Assembly (NCBI RefSeq): GCF_001909055.1
Contig: NZ_LVWI01000045.1
Coordinates: 24,934-88,933, forward strand
Origin: Paenibacillus helianthi
Lineage (GTDB): Bacteria; Bacillota; Bacilli; Paenibacillales; Paenibacillaceae
Length of the DNA stretch: 64,000 bases
Direction: 5' to 3'
Of this stretch, positions 25,576 to 33,989 are shown piece by piece; position 1 is the first letter of the stretch, and every line of letters starts with the position of its first letter. A program made the position numbers and the translations under genes. The notes under the pieces were generated by a model that had not been told where the DNA came from, did no database searches, and saw only the letters and a program-made list of their open reading frames with translations.

Positions 25576-27223
25576 TTTCCGGGTATTGAAGCTGCTTGAC
25601 CGGCTGCGGGGCGTATTCAAGAGGGCTGGTGTGGATTATGAGATGCTGCGCAGCATTCTGCAGGTAAAGCTGACCATGGACGGAAGGCGGACACCGACAG
25701 TGCTTGGAACACAGAAGAGCGGCCAGGAAACCGAGGGTTCGCCTCTCCGGGTACAGTGGATTTATCTATTGCTTGGACTTATGCTGATCCTCTTCGTTGT
25801 ACCTGATAGCAACTACATGCTGACCATGAGTGTGCTGTTTGCAGTTGTTATGTTTATGATCACGACCACCCTGATCTCTGATTTCTCTTCAGTCATGCTG
25901 GATTTACGGGACAAGAACATTCTGTTCTCCAAGCCGGTGGACCGCAGGACGCTGAACATGGCTAAGAGCCTCCACGTTCTGATTTATCTGGTTTCGCTGA
26001 CGCTAACCCTGACGGCACCCTCGCTCGTAGTTGCCTTGTTTAAACAAGGGGTGCTGTTTTTTCTGATCTATGCGGTGGAAATTCTGCTGATGGATGGCTT
26101 TATTCTTGTAATTACCGCGCTGCTCTATTTGCTGATTATGAGGGTCTTTGACGGGGAAAAACTCAAGGATATCATCAACTATATTCAAATTATTTTGTCC
26201 ATCGGGATTGCGGTAGGGTACCAGCTGGTTCCGCGGCTGTTCAATATGACAGACCTGACAGGCTCCTTCCAGCCCGTCTGGTGGCAATACTTCATTGCAC
26301 CTGCCTGGTTTGCTGCTCCGTTTGAGGTACTGGTGGGTGGAAGCAGGGGGACGGAGTTTACGGTGCTGGCGGTACTGGCTGTCATCATTCCGCTGATTCT
26401 GCTATATACGTATATCAAGCTGATGCCGCTGTTCGAACGGAGCCTGCAGAAGCTGGCGGAGCAGGGGGCTGCCGGTAAAGACAGTGGCCGCTATCCCCGC
26501 TTGTTGTCAGAACTTTTATGCCGGGATAAGGCAGAGGCCATGTTCTTCCGGTTCACCTGGGCAATGATGAGAAATGAACGGGATTTCAAACTAAAGGTGT
26601 ATCCGACTGTCGGGTTATCGTTAGTGCTGCCTTTTATCTTCATATTCAACCAGGTGTGGAGCAGTGATCCGGCGGTGCATACAGAATCCAAAGCCCATTT
26701 GTTCATCTATCTCAGTGCGCTGCTGCTGCTGACTGTAGTACAAATGCTCCGCTATTCTGCCAGCTACAAGGGTGCCTGGATTTACAGAACCATTCCGCTG
26801 CCCGAAACAGCTCCCGTGTACCGGGGAATGCTTAAGGCCGCGCTGCTGCGGCTTATGCTTCCGTTGTTTGTTCTGGAGTCAGCCGTTTTCCTCTGGCTGT
26901 TCGGAGCCCGGATTCTTCCGGATCTGGCCGCTGTAATGCTGGCATTACCTTTATTTGCGTTAATCTGCTTCCGGGTGCTGCCGCCGGCGCTTCCGTTCTC
27001 GGAGAAATACGAGGCGGCGAAGCAGAAGGAGTTCTCAGTTAGCGGATTTGTACTGATCTTTATCCTGATGGGAATGGCGGGCCTTCATTATATGTTCACT
27101 CTTATCTCACCGGGGGTTTACATCTATTTGGTAATTTTGGCAGCTGTAAATGTATGGGCTTGGCGCGCAGCCTTTCCTCGTAAAGGTTCGCAGTCCGGAC
27201 AAATCCCAACCCTCGGCGCATGA
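25568..27223 (+). CDS. ABC-2-type exporter permease
   Basis: 551 residues. A cytoplasmic N-terminus of about 70 residues is followed by many hydrophobic helices in two groups: WIYLLLGLMLILFVVP, TMSVLFAVVMFMITTTLIS and others before about residue 290, and LFIYLSALLLLTVVQML plus later helices after a central cytoplasmic loop. Start at 25568 overlaps the ATPase stop and has GGAGAAGG upstream. Large ABC-2 permeases of this shape export peptides, lipids or drugs; no specific substrate can be named. Confidence 0.88.
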   Translation: MNDFRVLKLLDRLRGVFKRAGVDYEMLRSILQVKLTMDGRRTPTVLGTQKSGQETEGSPLRVQWIYLLLGLMLILFVVPDSNYMLTMSVLFAVVMFMITTTLISDFSSVMLDLRDKNILFSKPVDRRTLNMAKSLHVLIYLVSLTLTLTAPSLVVALFKQGVLFFLIYAVEILLMDGFILVITALLYLLIMRVFDGEKLKDIINYIQIILSIGIAVGYQLVPRLFNMTDLTGSFQPVWWQYFIAPAWFAAPFEVLVGGSRGTEFTVLAVLAVIIPLILLYTYIKLMPLFERSLQKLAEQGAAGKDSGRYPRLLSELLCRDKAEAMFFRFTWAMMRNERDFKLKVYPTVGLSLVLPFIFIFNQVWSSDPAVHTESKAHLFIYLSALLLLTVVQMLRYSASYKGAWIYRTIPLPETAPVYRGMLKAALLRLMLPLFVLESAVFLWLFGARILPDLAAVMLALPLFALICFRVLPPALPFSEKYEAAKQKEFSVSGFVLIFILMGMAGLHYMFTLISPGVYIYLVILAAVNVWAWRAAFPRKGSQSGQIPTLGA

Positions 27224-27450
27224 TGCGAACACGCAAATATGGACATTTTTTGCCGACACTAAAAAAAGGATTCAAGTTCCAGTATTTACTTAGACAGTGT
27301 ACTAAATACAGGGTAGAATACAGCTAAAGTTAACTTTCAGGGATGGCCTATATTTCCGCACTCTTCCATTTATCTGATATTCGTATATATTTTTTACTTC
27401 ATACATGTACTGCGGCGACGATGATAATTAAACGGGTAAAGAGGTCGACT

Positions 27451-29460
27451 ATGGATCAAATGGGAATCCAATATAATATATGGATTGTTTTACTATCTTT
27501 TGCGCTAGCTGCTTCTGCAGCTTATTCGGCGCTTAATTTGATCTCACAGGCTTCCCGTTCGGCAGGGAACGTAAGACGCTTGTGGCTGCTCTCCGGAGCT
27601 TGTGTGCTTGGCAGCGGCATTTGGGCCATACACTTTGTGGGGCTGATGGCCAGCCGCCTGCCCTTCGAGGTTAGATATCAAGGGGGCATGGCTGTTTTGT
27701 CGCTGCTCATCAGTGTGCTTGCCAGTTATGTGTCGCTATGGATTGCCACTATGCCCCGCCAGAGTACGGGGCGTTTGTTCCTCAGCGGCATGATTCTCGG
27801 CTGCGGAATTTCCGCTATGCATTATTTGGGCATGTCCTCCATGAAGATGGGGGGGAGAATCCATTATGAGATGCCCACCCAGGGGCTATCCGTTGTTGTT
27901 GCCTGTTTGGCCTCATATACTGGAGTGTTCCTCTTTCGCAGGTTCAAGGATTATCCCGGGTTCAGCCGCTGGAAATTGTACTCCTCGCTGTTTATCGGGA
28001 TCGCGGTTACGGGGATGCATTACATCAGCTTGCGGGCCAGTCATTTGGAGGTTAACAGCTGGCTTGGTGCGAGGCCTGTTCTCGTCCAGACAAATGTCAT
28101 TCTGCTGACGGGGGTTTCTCTTGTCACTTTATTTATGCTTGCGGTATCCGGCGGCGCGGTTCTTCTGGACCGGCACGGGCTGGAGCGCATGGCCTATCAT
28201 GATCCGTTGACCGAGCTGCCGAACCGCCATGGGCTGGAACGGTACTTCAAAAATGAATTTTTTGGCGGGCCCTCAGGAGCAGTGTTCTTTGTCGATTTGG
28301 ACCGTTTTAAGTCCATTAACGATACCCTGGGACATGATATTGGGGATATGCTGCTGCAGGAAGTTGCCGAGAGATTGCGGAATGTGATTGGTACCAAGGG
28401 CAAGGTTTTCCGACTGGGAGGAGATGAATTTCTGATTGCCCTTCCGGTCTGCACCATGGAAGATGCCCGGGAAGAGGCTCACCATGTCCTAGGAGAAGTG
28501 AAGAAGTCGTACAGTATTGAGGGGAATGAGCTGTACGTCACAGCGAGCGTAGGCATCAGCATGACTCCTGTCCATGGGATTGACCGCTCTGCCTTGATGA
28601 AGGCTGCCGACACGGCACTCTATACCTCCAAGGACTCCGGCAAGAATAAGTTCAGCGTATTCGATCAGGAAATGAACCGCAACCAGCTACGCAGGATGTC
28701 GCTGGAGAAGGATCTGCGCAAGGCGCTTGCCCGTTCTGAATTCATGGTAGTATATCAGCCTAAATGGGATTCTCTTATGAATGTAACCGTCGGGCTGGAG
28801 GCGCTGCTGCGCTGGAGGCATCCGGAACACGGTATTATTTCACCTGCCGAATTCATTCCGATTGCGGAGGAAACCGGGCTGATCGTGCCGATTACCTATT
28901 GGATGCTGCATGATGTATGCAGCCAGAATATGCTCTGGCACAAAGCGGAGGTGGCGAGTGTTGCCGTCTCCATCAACATGTCCGCCCGGATGTTTGAAGG
29001 CGGCTCCCTGTATGATGTGGTCGAAGAGGCGCTGGTCCGCTCCGGTCTGGAACCTCACTTTTTGGAACTGGAAATTACAGAGTCCATCGCTATGAACAAT
29101 ATGGAAGAGACGGTAGCTCAGCTCTCCAAGCTGCGGAACCTTGGAGTGCGGGTATCGCTCGATGACTTTGGAACAGGCTTCTCCTCTCTGGGCAATCTGG
29201 ATGAAATTCCGGTGAATACGCTGAAGATTGACCAGGTATTCATCCGCAAGAGCAAGATGCATTCCAAGAAGGCGATCATCAGCAATATCATTGCCATCGC
29301 CAGCAATCTCAACATGGAGGTAGTTGCCGAAGGCGTGGAGACACCTGAGCAGATTGAGCTGCTGCAGTCCTTGGGCTGCCGGGTGATGCAGGGCTTTTAT
29401 TACGGAAGGCCGATGCCAGTCAGCGAGTTGGGCCAATGGTTTATTGAGAATACGGCGTAA
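27451..29460 (+). CDS. MHYT sensor with GGDEF and EAL domains
   Basis: 669 residues. The N-terminus has about seven membrane helices with repeated MHYT-type motifs (WAIHFVGLMA, AMHYLGMSSMKMGG, GMHYISLRA), a module proposed to sense O2, CO or NO through bound copper. It is followed by GGDEF (RLGGDEFLIAL) and EAL (LEALLRWRHP, DDFGTGFSSLG), both intact. Start at 27451 follows AAAGAGGT; upstream in-frame ATGs at 27343 and 27421 lack one. It is a homologue of B. subtilis YkoW in architecture. Ends at a bidirectional terminator. Confidence 0.9.
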   Translation: MDQMGIQYNIWIVLLSFALAASAAYSALNLISQASRSAGNVRRLWLLSGACVLGSGIWAIHFVGLMASRLPFEVRYQGGMAVLSLLISVLASYVSLWIATMPRQSTGRLFLSGMILGCGISAMHYLGMSSMKMGGRIHYEMPTQGLSVVVACLASYTGVFLFRRFKDYPGFSRWKLYSSLFIGIAVTGMHYISLRASHLEVNSWLGARPVLVQTNVILLTGVSLVTLFMLAVSGGAVLLDRHGLERMAYHDPLTELPNRHGLERYFKNEFFGGPSGAVFFVDLDRFKSINDTLGHDIGDMLLQEVAERLRNVIGTKGKVFRLGGDEFLIALPVCTMEDAREEAHHVLGEVKKSYSIEGNELYVTASVGISMTPVHGIDRSALMKAADTALYTSKDSGKNKFSVFDQEMNRNQLRRMSLEKDLRKALARSEFMVVYQPKWDSLMNVTVGLEALLRWRHPEHGIISPAEFIPIAEETGLIVPITYWMLHDVCSQNMLWHKAEVASVAVSINMSARMFEGGSLYDVVEEALVRSGLEPHFLELEITESIAMNNMEETVAQLSKLRNLGVRVSLDDFGTGFSSLGNLDEIPVNTLKIDQVFIRKSKMHSKKAIISNIIAIASNLNMEVVAEGVETPEQIELLQSLGCRVMQGFYYGRPMPVSELGQWFIENTA

Positions 29461-29490
29461 TAAATACATAGGTATAACCTGCCTCAGGCA

Positions 29491-29532
29491 GCAAAAAGCG
29501 CAGAACCTCATCGAGGGTTCTGCGCTTTTTGC
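29491..29532. terminator. Bidirectional terminator
   Basis: 17-bp stem GCAAAAAGCGCAGAACC / GGTTCTGCGCTTTTTGC with an 8-base loop. A-run and T-run flank both sides, so it serves the convergent genes ending at 29460 and 29547. Confidence 0.92.
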
Positions 29533-29546
29533 TTGTATATGAAAGC

Positions 29547-31241
29547 CTAGATCTTGAACTTCTCTACCAGAACCTGAAGCTTCTCCGCCAGTGAAGAGAG
29601 GAAAGCCGCGGAGGACTCTACTTCCTCCATCGCTGCAAGCTGCTCCTGGGAAGTGGCGGAGAGGGTCTCAGCACCTTCAGCCGTATGATTGGAGATCCTG
29701 ACAATATTCTGAATCGCTTCTACCAGCCCGCCTGAGATGGATCCCAGCTCACGGACTGTCGCAGAAATCTGCTGGCTTTGGGAAGACATGTCAGAGACTG
29801 AGGTTTCGATCTCGGAGAACGACTGGCCGGCAGACACGATCAGTTCCTTCCCTTGCTGCATCTCTTCCGTAGAGCGTCTCATCGTTTCACCGGCATTGTC
29901 CATCTGGCTGATAATCAGGCTGACCAGCTCCCCGATTTGTCCGGCAGACTTGGCGGAACGCTCAGCCAGCTTGCGGACGGAGCCGGCGACAATGGCGAAG
30001 CCCCGGCCCTCTTCTCCGGCCCGGGCGGCTTCTATAGCCGCATTCAATGCCAGCAGATTGGTTTCTTCGGCAATGCTGGCGATCGTGCCGACAATGTTCT
30101 CAATCTCTTTGGAGTGGCTGCCCAGTGTAGTGATAATGTCTGAAAGATCCTGGATGCTTCCGCTCATAACGCCTATCTGTGTGGTTGTGGAGTCAATGGA
30201 CTGCCGGCCCAGACGGGCCTTTTGGGCGTTGCTCGCAGCAGTATCCCTCGCACTGTCGGCATTGTCGGCGATCTCGGAGATGAAACGGGACATATCCTGC
30301 ACGGATTTGTAGCTGCCTTCCAGGTCCTTCAGCTGGGTATTCGCGCCATCGGCAAGCTCAATAGTAACATTCACACTGTGTTCGCCGGCCCGGTTCGTCT
30401 CCTGGGCGCTGGCAGACAGCTCCTGGGAGGAAGACGCTACCAGCATGGAGGTGTCATTCACCTGGGTGATCAGCTCACGCAGGCTCAACGTCATATCATT
30501 GAAGTTGCGGGCCAGTGTCCCGATTTCATCTTTGCTTTTGAAGAGCAGCGGTTCATGGGTAAGGTCGCCTCGGGCGATGGTATTCACAGAACCGGACAGC
30601 TTGGTAAGCGGACTGACCATACGACGGATTAACAGATAAGCGGCGAGTATGGCTACGATCAGAATTGATGCGCCGATAATGAAAGGCTGAACAATAATAT
30701 CCTTGGTCCGTTCCTGAATTAAAGGTCCGTCGAAATTGATAGCCATCAGTGCAATAATGGGTTTGCTGGGATCATGATCCTGATAAATGGGGCCATATCC
30801 GGTTTTGAGCGAGGTGTCTTGGTAGGTATATACTTTGGAGTATGCAGAATGCTTCATGGTAGTTATCATAGCTTTATCTTCTTCTGCGAAGTAGAAGGAA
30901 TCACCGGCTTTGTAGCCTCTTTTCTTCATGCTGGCATCGGCGGCGAGAATCTTACCGTCCAGAGAAAGGATGAATGCTTCTTTAAAAATTGGCTTATGAG
31001 CCACAATCCAGCCGATCCGGTCTTCAATAGCAGCCACCTTGCTGTTATCTCCACCAACAAGTGCCGCAATGTCTGCGGGATCAATCAGGCCAGTCGTGAT
31101 GTTGGCGCAGCCCACCAGCTCGATTCCAGCAGCCTCATCCACTTGATGATAAGCGGTGCGGTAACCAAAGAATCCAATGGAAGACCCGACCAAAAGCAAC
31201 ACAATAAGCATCATCCAGGTTAATTTTGTTGCCAGCTTCAT
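29547..31241 (-). CDS. Methyl-accepting chemotaxis protein
   Basis: 564 residues. TM1 at residues 7-26 ([20 protein letters not shown]), a periplasmic-side single CACHE-like sensor to about residue 190, TM2 ([19 protein letters not shown]), HAMP, then the signalling domain with the hairpin tip [28 protein letters not shown]. After the tip it reads [15 protein letters not shown], with Ser where most receptors have Glu (DEVR/GEVR). Start at 31241 chosen because the TM helix follows at once. No che genes nearby, so it is an orphan receptor. Confidence 0.9.
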   Translation of the reverse strand: MKLATKLTWMMLIVLLLVGSSIGFFGYRTAYHQVDEAAGIELVGCANITTGLIDPADIAALVGGDNSKVAAIEDRIGWIVAHKPIFKEAFILSLDGKILAADASMKKRGYKAGDSFYFAEEDKAMITTMKHSAYSKVYTYQDTSLKTGYGPIYQDHDPSKPIIALMAINFDGPLIQERTKDIIVQPFIIGASILIVAILAAYLLIRRMVSPLTKLSGSVNTIARGDLTHEPLLFKSKDEIGTLARNFNDMTLSLRELITQVNDTSMLVASSSQELSASAQETNRAGEHSVNVTIELADGANTQLKDLEGSYKSVQDMSRFISEIADNADSARDTAASNAQKARLGRQSIDSTTTQIGVMSGSIQDLSDIITTLGSHSKEIENIVGTIASIAEETNLLALNAAIEAARAGEEGRGFAIVAGSVRKLAERSAKSAGQIGELVSLIISQMDNAGETMRRSTEEMQQGKELIVSAGQSFSEIETSVSDMSSQSQQISATVRELGSISGGLVEAIQNIVRISNHTAEGAETLSATSQEQLAAMEEVESSAAFLSSLAEKLQVLVEKFKI

Positions 31242-31451
31242 TATTTCTACCACCAACCCTACTTCTAATGTTTTCAGCAATACTACTGTATCACTTCTAC
31301 GATTATAGCTCATGAGCGGCTTGAGAGAATATAGTATTTTTGTGTCGGGAAATGCCGAATCGTGTAAAAAAAATCATATATAAAAGCATTGAATCATGGA
31401 CTGTGATAATGTTACGCTTGATCAAGGACAAACGGACTGGAGCTGAAAGGA

Positions 31452-31883
31452 ATGTCGCAACCCATCGATCCGCTGGTAGAACGTTTGGGATTATCCATGT
31501 GGAAGGTACAGCGGAAAATCACATCACAGATGTCTTTGCACAAAGAAATGGGACTTACCGTGCCGCAATTTGGCCTGCTTCGTATGATCGCCCAGGAGCA
31601 GAATGCCCGTGTGATCCAGCTTGCGGACAAAATGGAGGTCAAGTCAAGTGCGGTAACAGTGATGCTGGATCGCCTGGAGCTGCTGGGACTTAGTGTGCGC
31701 GAGCCGGATGAGCAAGACCGCAGAGCCGTCATTGTGACCCTTACCGCCAAGGGGGAAAAGCTGCTGGAGGAGGCGAGATACCGCTACTTGCTGCTGCTTA
31801 GCGAGCATTTAGCCATATTGGAGCCGGAGGAGCTGCGCAATTTGGCTGACTATTATCTGATGCTGGAGCAGCAGGAGCGTTAA
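31452..31883 (+). CDS. MarR-family transcriptional regulator
   Basis: 143 residues. The winged helix is in VIQLADKMEVKSSAVTVMLDRLELLGLSVREPDEQDRRAVIVTLTAKGEKLLEE, a classic MarR wing. GCTGAAAGGA precedes the ATG. No operon partner follows (a terminator does), so its target is either itself or distant. Divergent from the chemoreceptor gene. Confidence 0.88.
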   Translation: MSQPIDPLVERLGLSMWKVQRKITSQMSLHKEMGLTVPQFGLLRMIAQEQNARVIQLADKMEVKSSAVTVMLDRLELLGLSVREPDEQDRRAVIVTLTAKGEKLLEEARYRYLLLLSEHLAILEPEELRNLADYYLMLEQQER

Positions 31884-31937
31884 TTTCGGAGGGGAATTGC
31901 CGTTCCGGATAAAAATAATAAGGACTTTATAACAAAT

Positions 31938-31986
31938 GAGCTATCCCATAAGCCATGAAATGGCTGCTGGGACAGCTCTTGTTTTT
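31938..31986 (+). terminator. Terminator after MarR gene
   Basis: GAGCT-TCCCA ... TGGGA-AGCTC interrupted stem with an inner AGCCA/TGGCT stem, then TTGTTTTT. Confidence 0.8.
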
Positions 31987-32102
31987 GGAGCCGGATAGAC
32001 GGTTGTGCTCGGGGAGGATCCTTCGCGAATGGACCATTGTTAATCGGTGCCTGGCCCAAAGACGGACACTACCGCTTTTCCGCGGGTCGCTAAAACAATT
32101 AT

Positions 32103-33077
32103 CTAAACTTCGAATACAGCTAGCTTAGAGATGGTTGCATGATATCCGCTTAGCACATCATCTATAATAGCCTTAACGCTTTTAACCTCAGTGATCAAAG
32201 GGACAATTTGTCCCGCCATAACAGCACCCTTCTCTTCAACATCACCTTCCAGCATGGCCTTTTTCAAAGAACTTTCAGCAACCTCTTTCAGTTTTACAGC
32301 CGCCTCTGTTTTGCTGAATTGGTTCTCGATGTCGATCATTTCCTCAGAGAGTTTGTTCTTCAATTGTCTGCATGGCTCATCCGTTGAATATCCTGTGATC
32401 ACAGTCTCCATATCACCGGCTTTGATCATGGCATTTTTGACATTTGGATGCACTACTGTTTCATCAGCACACATAAAAACTGTTCCCATTTCAATACCAT
32501 CCGCACCAAGGGCAATTGCTGCCGCCATTCCCCGTCCATCTGCAATACCGCCGGAGGCTACTAAAGGTATGGATAGACAGTTCGCTGCTTGCGGAACAAG
32601 GACCGTGGTTGCCTCATAGGATGTATGTCCTCCTCCTTCCCAGCCTTTTACAATCACTGCATCTGCCCCGGCCTGCTCTGCCGTAATGGCGTCCTGAATT
32701 GTGCTTGCTTTCACAATCACTTTCAGGCCTAAATCATGCCAGATTGAAAAGTACTTTTTGGACAATTCCAGATCAAGCCCTAGTAAGGTATCTGCATAAA
32801 TTACAGGCGGTTTCTCCTCCAGAACCACTTTTGTTACATGATCTAATAGCTCAGGAATCATAATAACGTTAACACCAAAAGGCTTACTCGTTAGTTTTCT
32901 CGTAGCTATAATCTGTTCCTTAATAAACTCCGCAGGGGCAAAACCTACTCCCAGTACACCAAGTCCCCCGTTATCAGAAACTGCTGCCACCAAGGGTGCT
33001 GTTGATATCCAAGCCATAGGTCCCTGGATTACTGGTTTTTCAATCCCCAATACTGCGCTCAATCGATTCTTGGACAT
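32103..33077 (-). CDS. Nitronate monooxygenase / FabK-like flavoprotein
   Basis: 324 residues, FMN TIM barrel. The N-terminal VIQGPMAWIS, the central KGWEGGGHTSYEATTVLVPQ (active-site His in GGHTS) and LVASGGIADGRGMAAAIALGADGIEMGTVFM are family signatures. It may oxidise alkyl nitronates or act as an FabK-type enoyl-ACP reductase; sequence alone does not decide. A TetR gene is divergent, with a 16-bp palindrome between, so it is the likely target of that repressor. Codon use looks more AT-rich than neighbours. Confidence 0.87.
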   Translation of the reverse strand: MSKNRLSAVLGIEKPVIQGPMAWISTAPLVAAVSDNGGLGVLGVGFAPAEFIKEQIIATRKLTSKPFGVNVIMIPELLDHVTKVVLEEKPPVIYADTLLGLDLELSKKYFSIWHDLGLKVIVKASTIQDAITAEQAGADAVIVKGWEGGGHTSYEATTVLVPQAANCLSIPLVASGGIADGRGMAAAIALGADGIEMGTVFMCADETVVHPNVKNAMIKAGDMETVITGYSTDEPCRQLKNKLSEEMIDIENQFSKTEAAVKLKEVAESSLKKAMLEGDVEEKGAVMAGQIVPLITEVKSVKAIIDDVLSGYHATISKLAVFEV

Positions 33078-33170
33078 ACAAACTTCTCCTTCTATGCTTG
33101 TGCATGGCTATTTATATGAATATTATAATTAAGGAAAAATATAAAAAATATCAGTAAAGCCTGCCCCGAT

Positions 33171-33186
33171 TGTTGCTTAAGCAACA
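33171..33186. promoter_or_regulatory. Perfect 16-bp palindrome, candidate TetR operator
   Basis: TGTTGCTTAAGCAACA is a perfect palindrome in the 173-base spacer between the divergent flavoprotein and TetR genes. This position is typical for a TetR-family operator controlling both. Confidence 0.6.
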
Positions 33187-33250
33187 CATCATATGGAATA
33201 TGTTGTTCTCAATCTATGATTATTGTGAACATATTGGAGTGTGAACCCTA

Positions 33251-33859
33251 TTGAAGGATATTACAGACTTGCGCGTGATCAAAACCATTGAAAATATAAA
33301 GCGGGGATTTGAAGCATGCATTCGCCAAAAAACCTTTTCGTCTATTTCTGTAAGAGATATTACGGCTGCAGCCAGAATTAACCGTTCTACATTCTACAAG
33401 TATTATGAGGATAAATACCAGCTGAGAGAATTACTCGTAAAATCAACACTTGGAGACCTTGCAAACAATGTTAATTTAGCCTCTTTTAATCTGGAGAATA
33501 AACAAACCAATGAATCACTGAATGCTTTAAGAAAACAACTCGAATTTATGTATGATCATAAAGACTGGTATCTTATTTTGTGGAATAAAAATATGGAGTT
33601 ATTGATCTATGAAGATATGGTGCGGTTATTTGAAAGAAGGACCCGGGAATGTCTTTGTGAAAACAGGAAGGGAACGGAAACGGGGAAGGAAAAGGAGCTT
33701 TCAGAAAAACAAGAGTTATTAACTCGTCTGTTTGCATCGTCTGCAATGACTACGGTGAAGTGGTGGTACGAATATTCACCCCACATGATCCCGGCTGATG
33801 TGGCAAATATTATTATGGACAACATTAAATTTGGAATGCATCGAGCCTTTGAGATATAG
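33251..33859 (+). CDS. TetR/AcrR-family transcriptional regulator
   Basis: 202 residues. The N-terminal HTH lies in FSSISVRDITAAARINRSTFYKYYEDKYQLRELL. The C-terminal part resembles the TetR_C_7 type with the late stretch SSAMTTVKWWYEYSPHMIPADVANII. It appears to start at TTG (33251) with GGAGTG upstream. Divergent from the nitronate monooxygenase-like gene, which it probably represses. Base composition is AT-rich relative to the rest, like its partner, hinting at joint acquisition. Confidence 0.87.
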   Translation: MKDITDLRVIKTIENIKRGFEACIRQKTFSSISVRDITAAARINRSTFYKYYEDKYQLRELLVKSTLGDLANNVNLASFNLENKQTNESLNALRKQLEFMYDHKDWYLILWNKNMELLIYEDMVRLFERRTRECLCENRKGTETGKEKELSEKQELLTRLFASSAMTTVKWWYEYSPHMIPADVANIIMDNIKFGMHRAFEI

Positions 33860-33882
33860 ATTGATCAACGGTTAAACGTAAA

Positions 33883-33948
33883 AAAAGAAACCACTCTTTT
33901 AGTAAAATGGAGTTGCTACATATCCATTTCAAAGGAGAGGTTTCTTTT
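33883..33948. terminator. Long imperfect hairpin between convergent genes
   Basis: AAAAGAAACC-A-CTCTTTT pairs with AAAGGAGAGGTTTCTTTT over about 17 bases with one or two mismatches, and the large loop holds a small AAATGGA / TCCATTT stem. A-runs and T-runs on both ends make it a bidirectional terminator for genes ending at 33859 and 33990. Its length also resembles the end of a degraded insertion element. Confidence 0.65.
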
Positions 33949-33989
33949 GTATATTTCTGTTGAGGCAAGACTGTTTTTTGGATGGCGTA

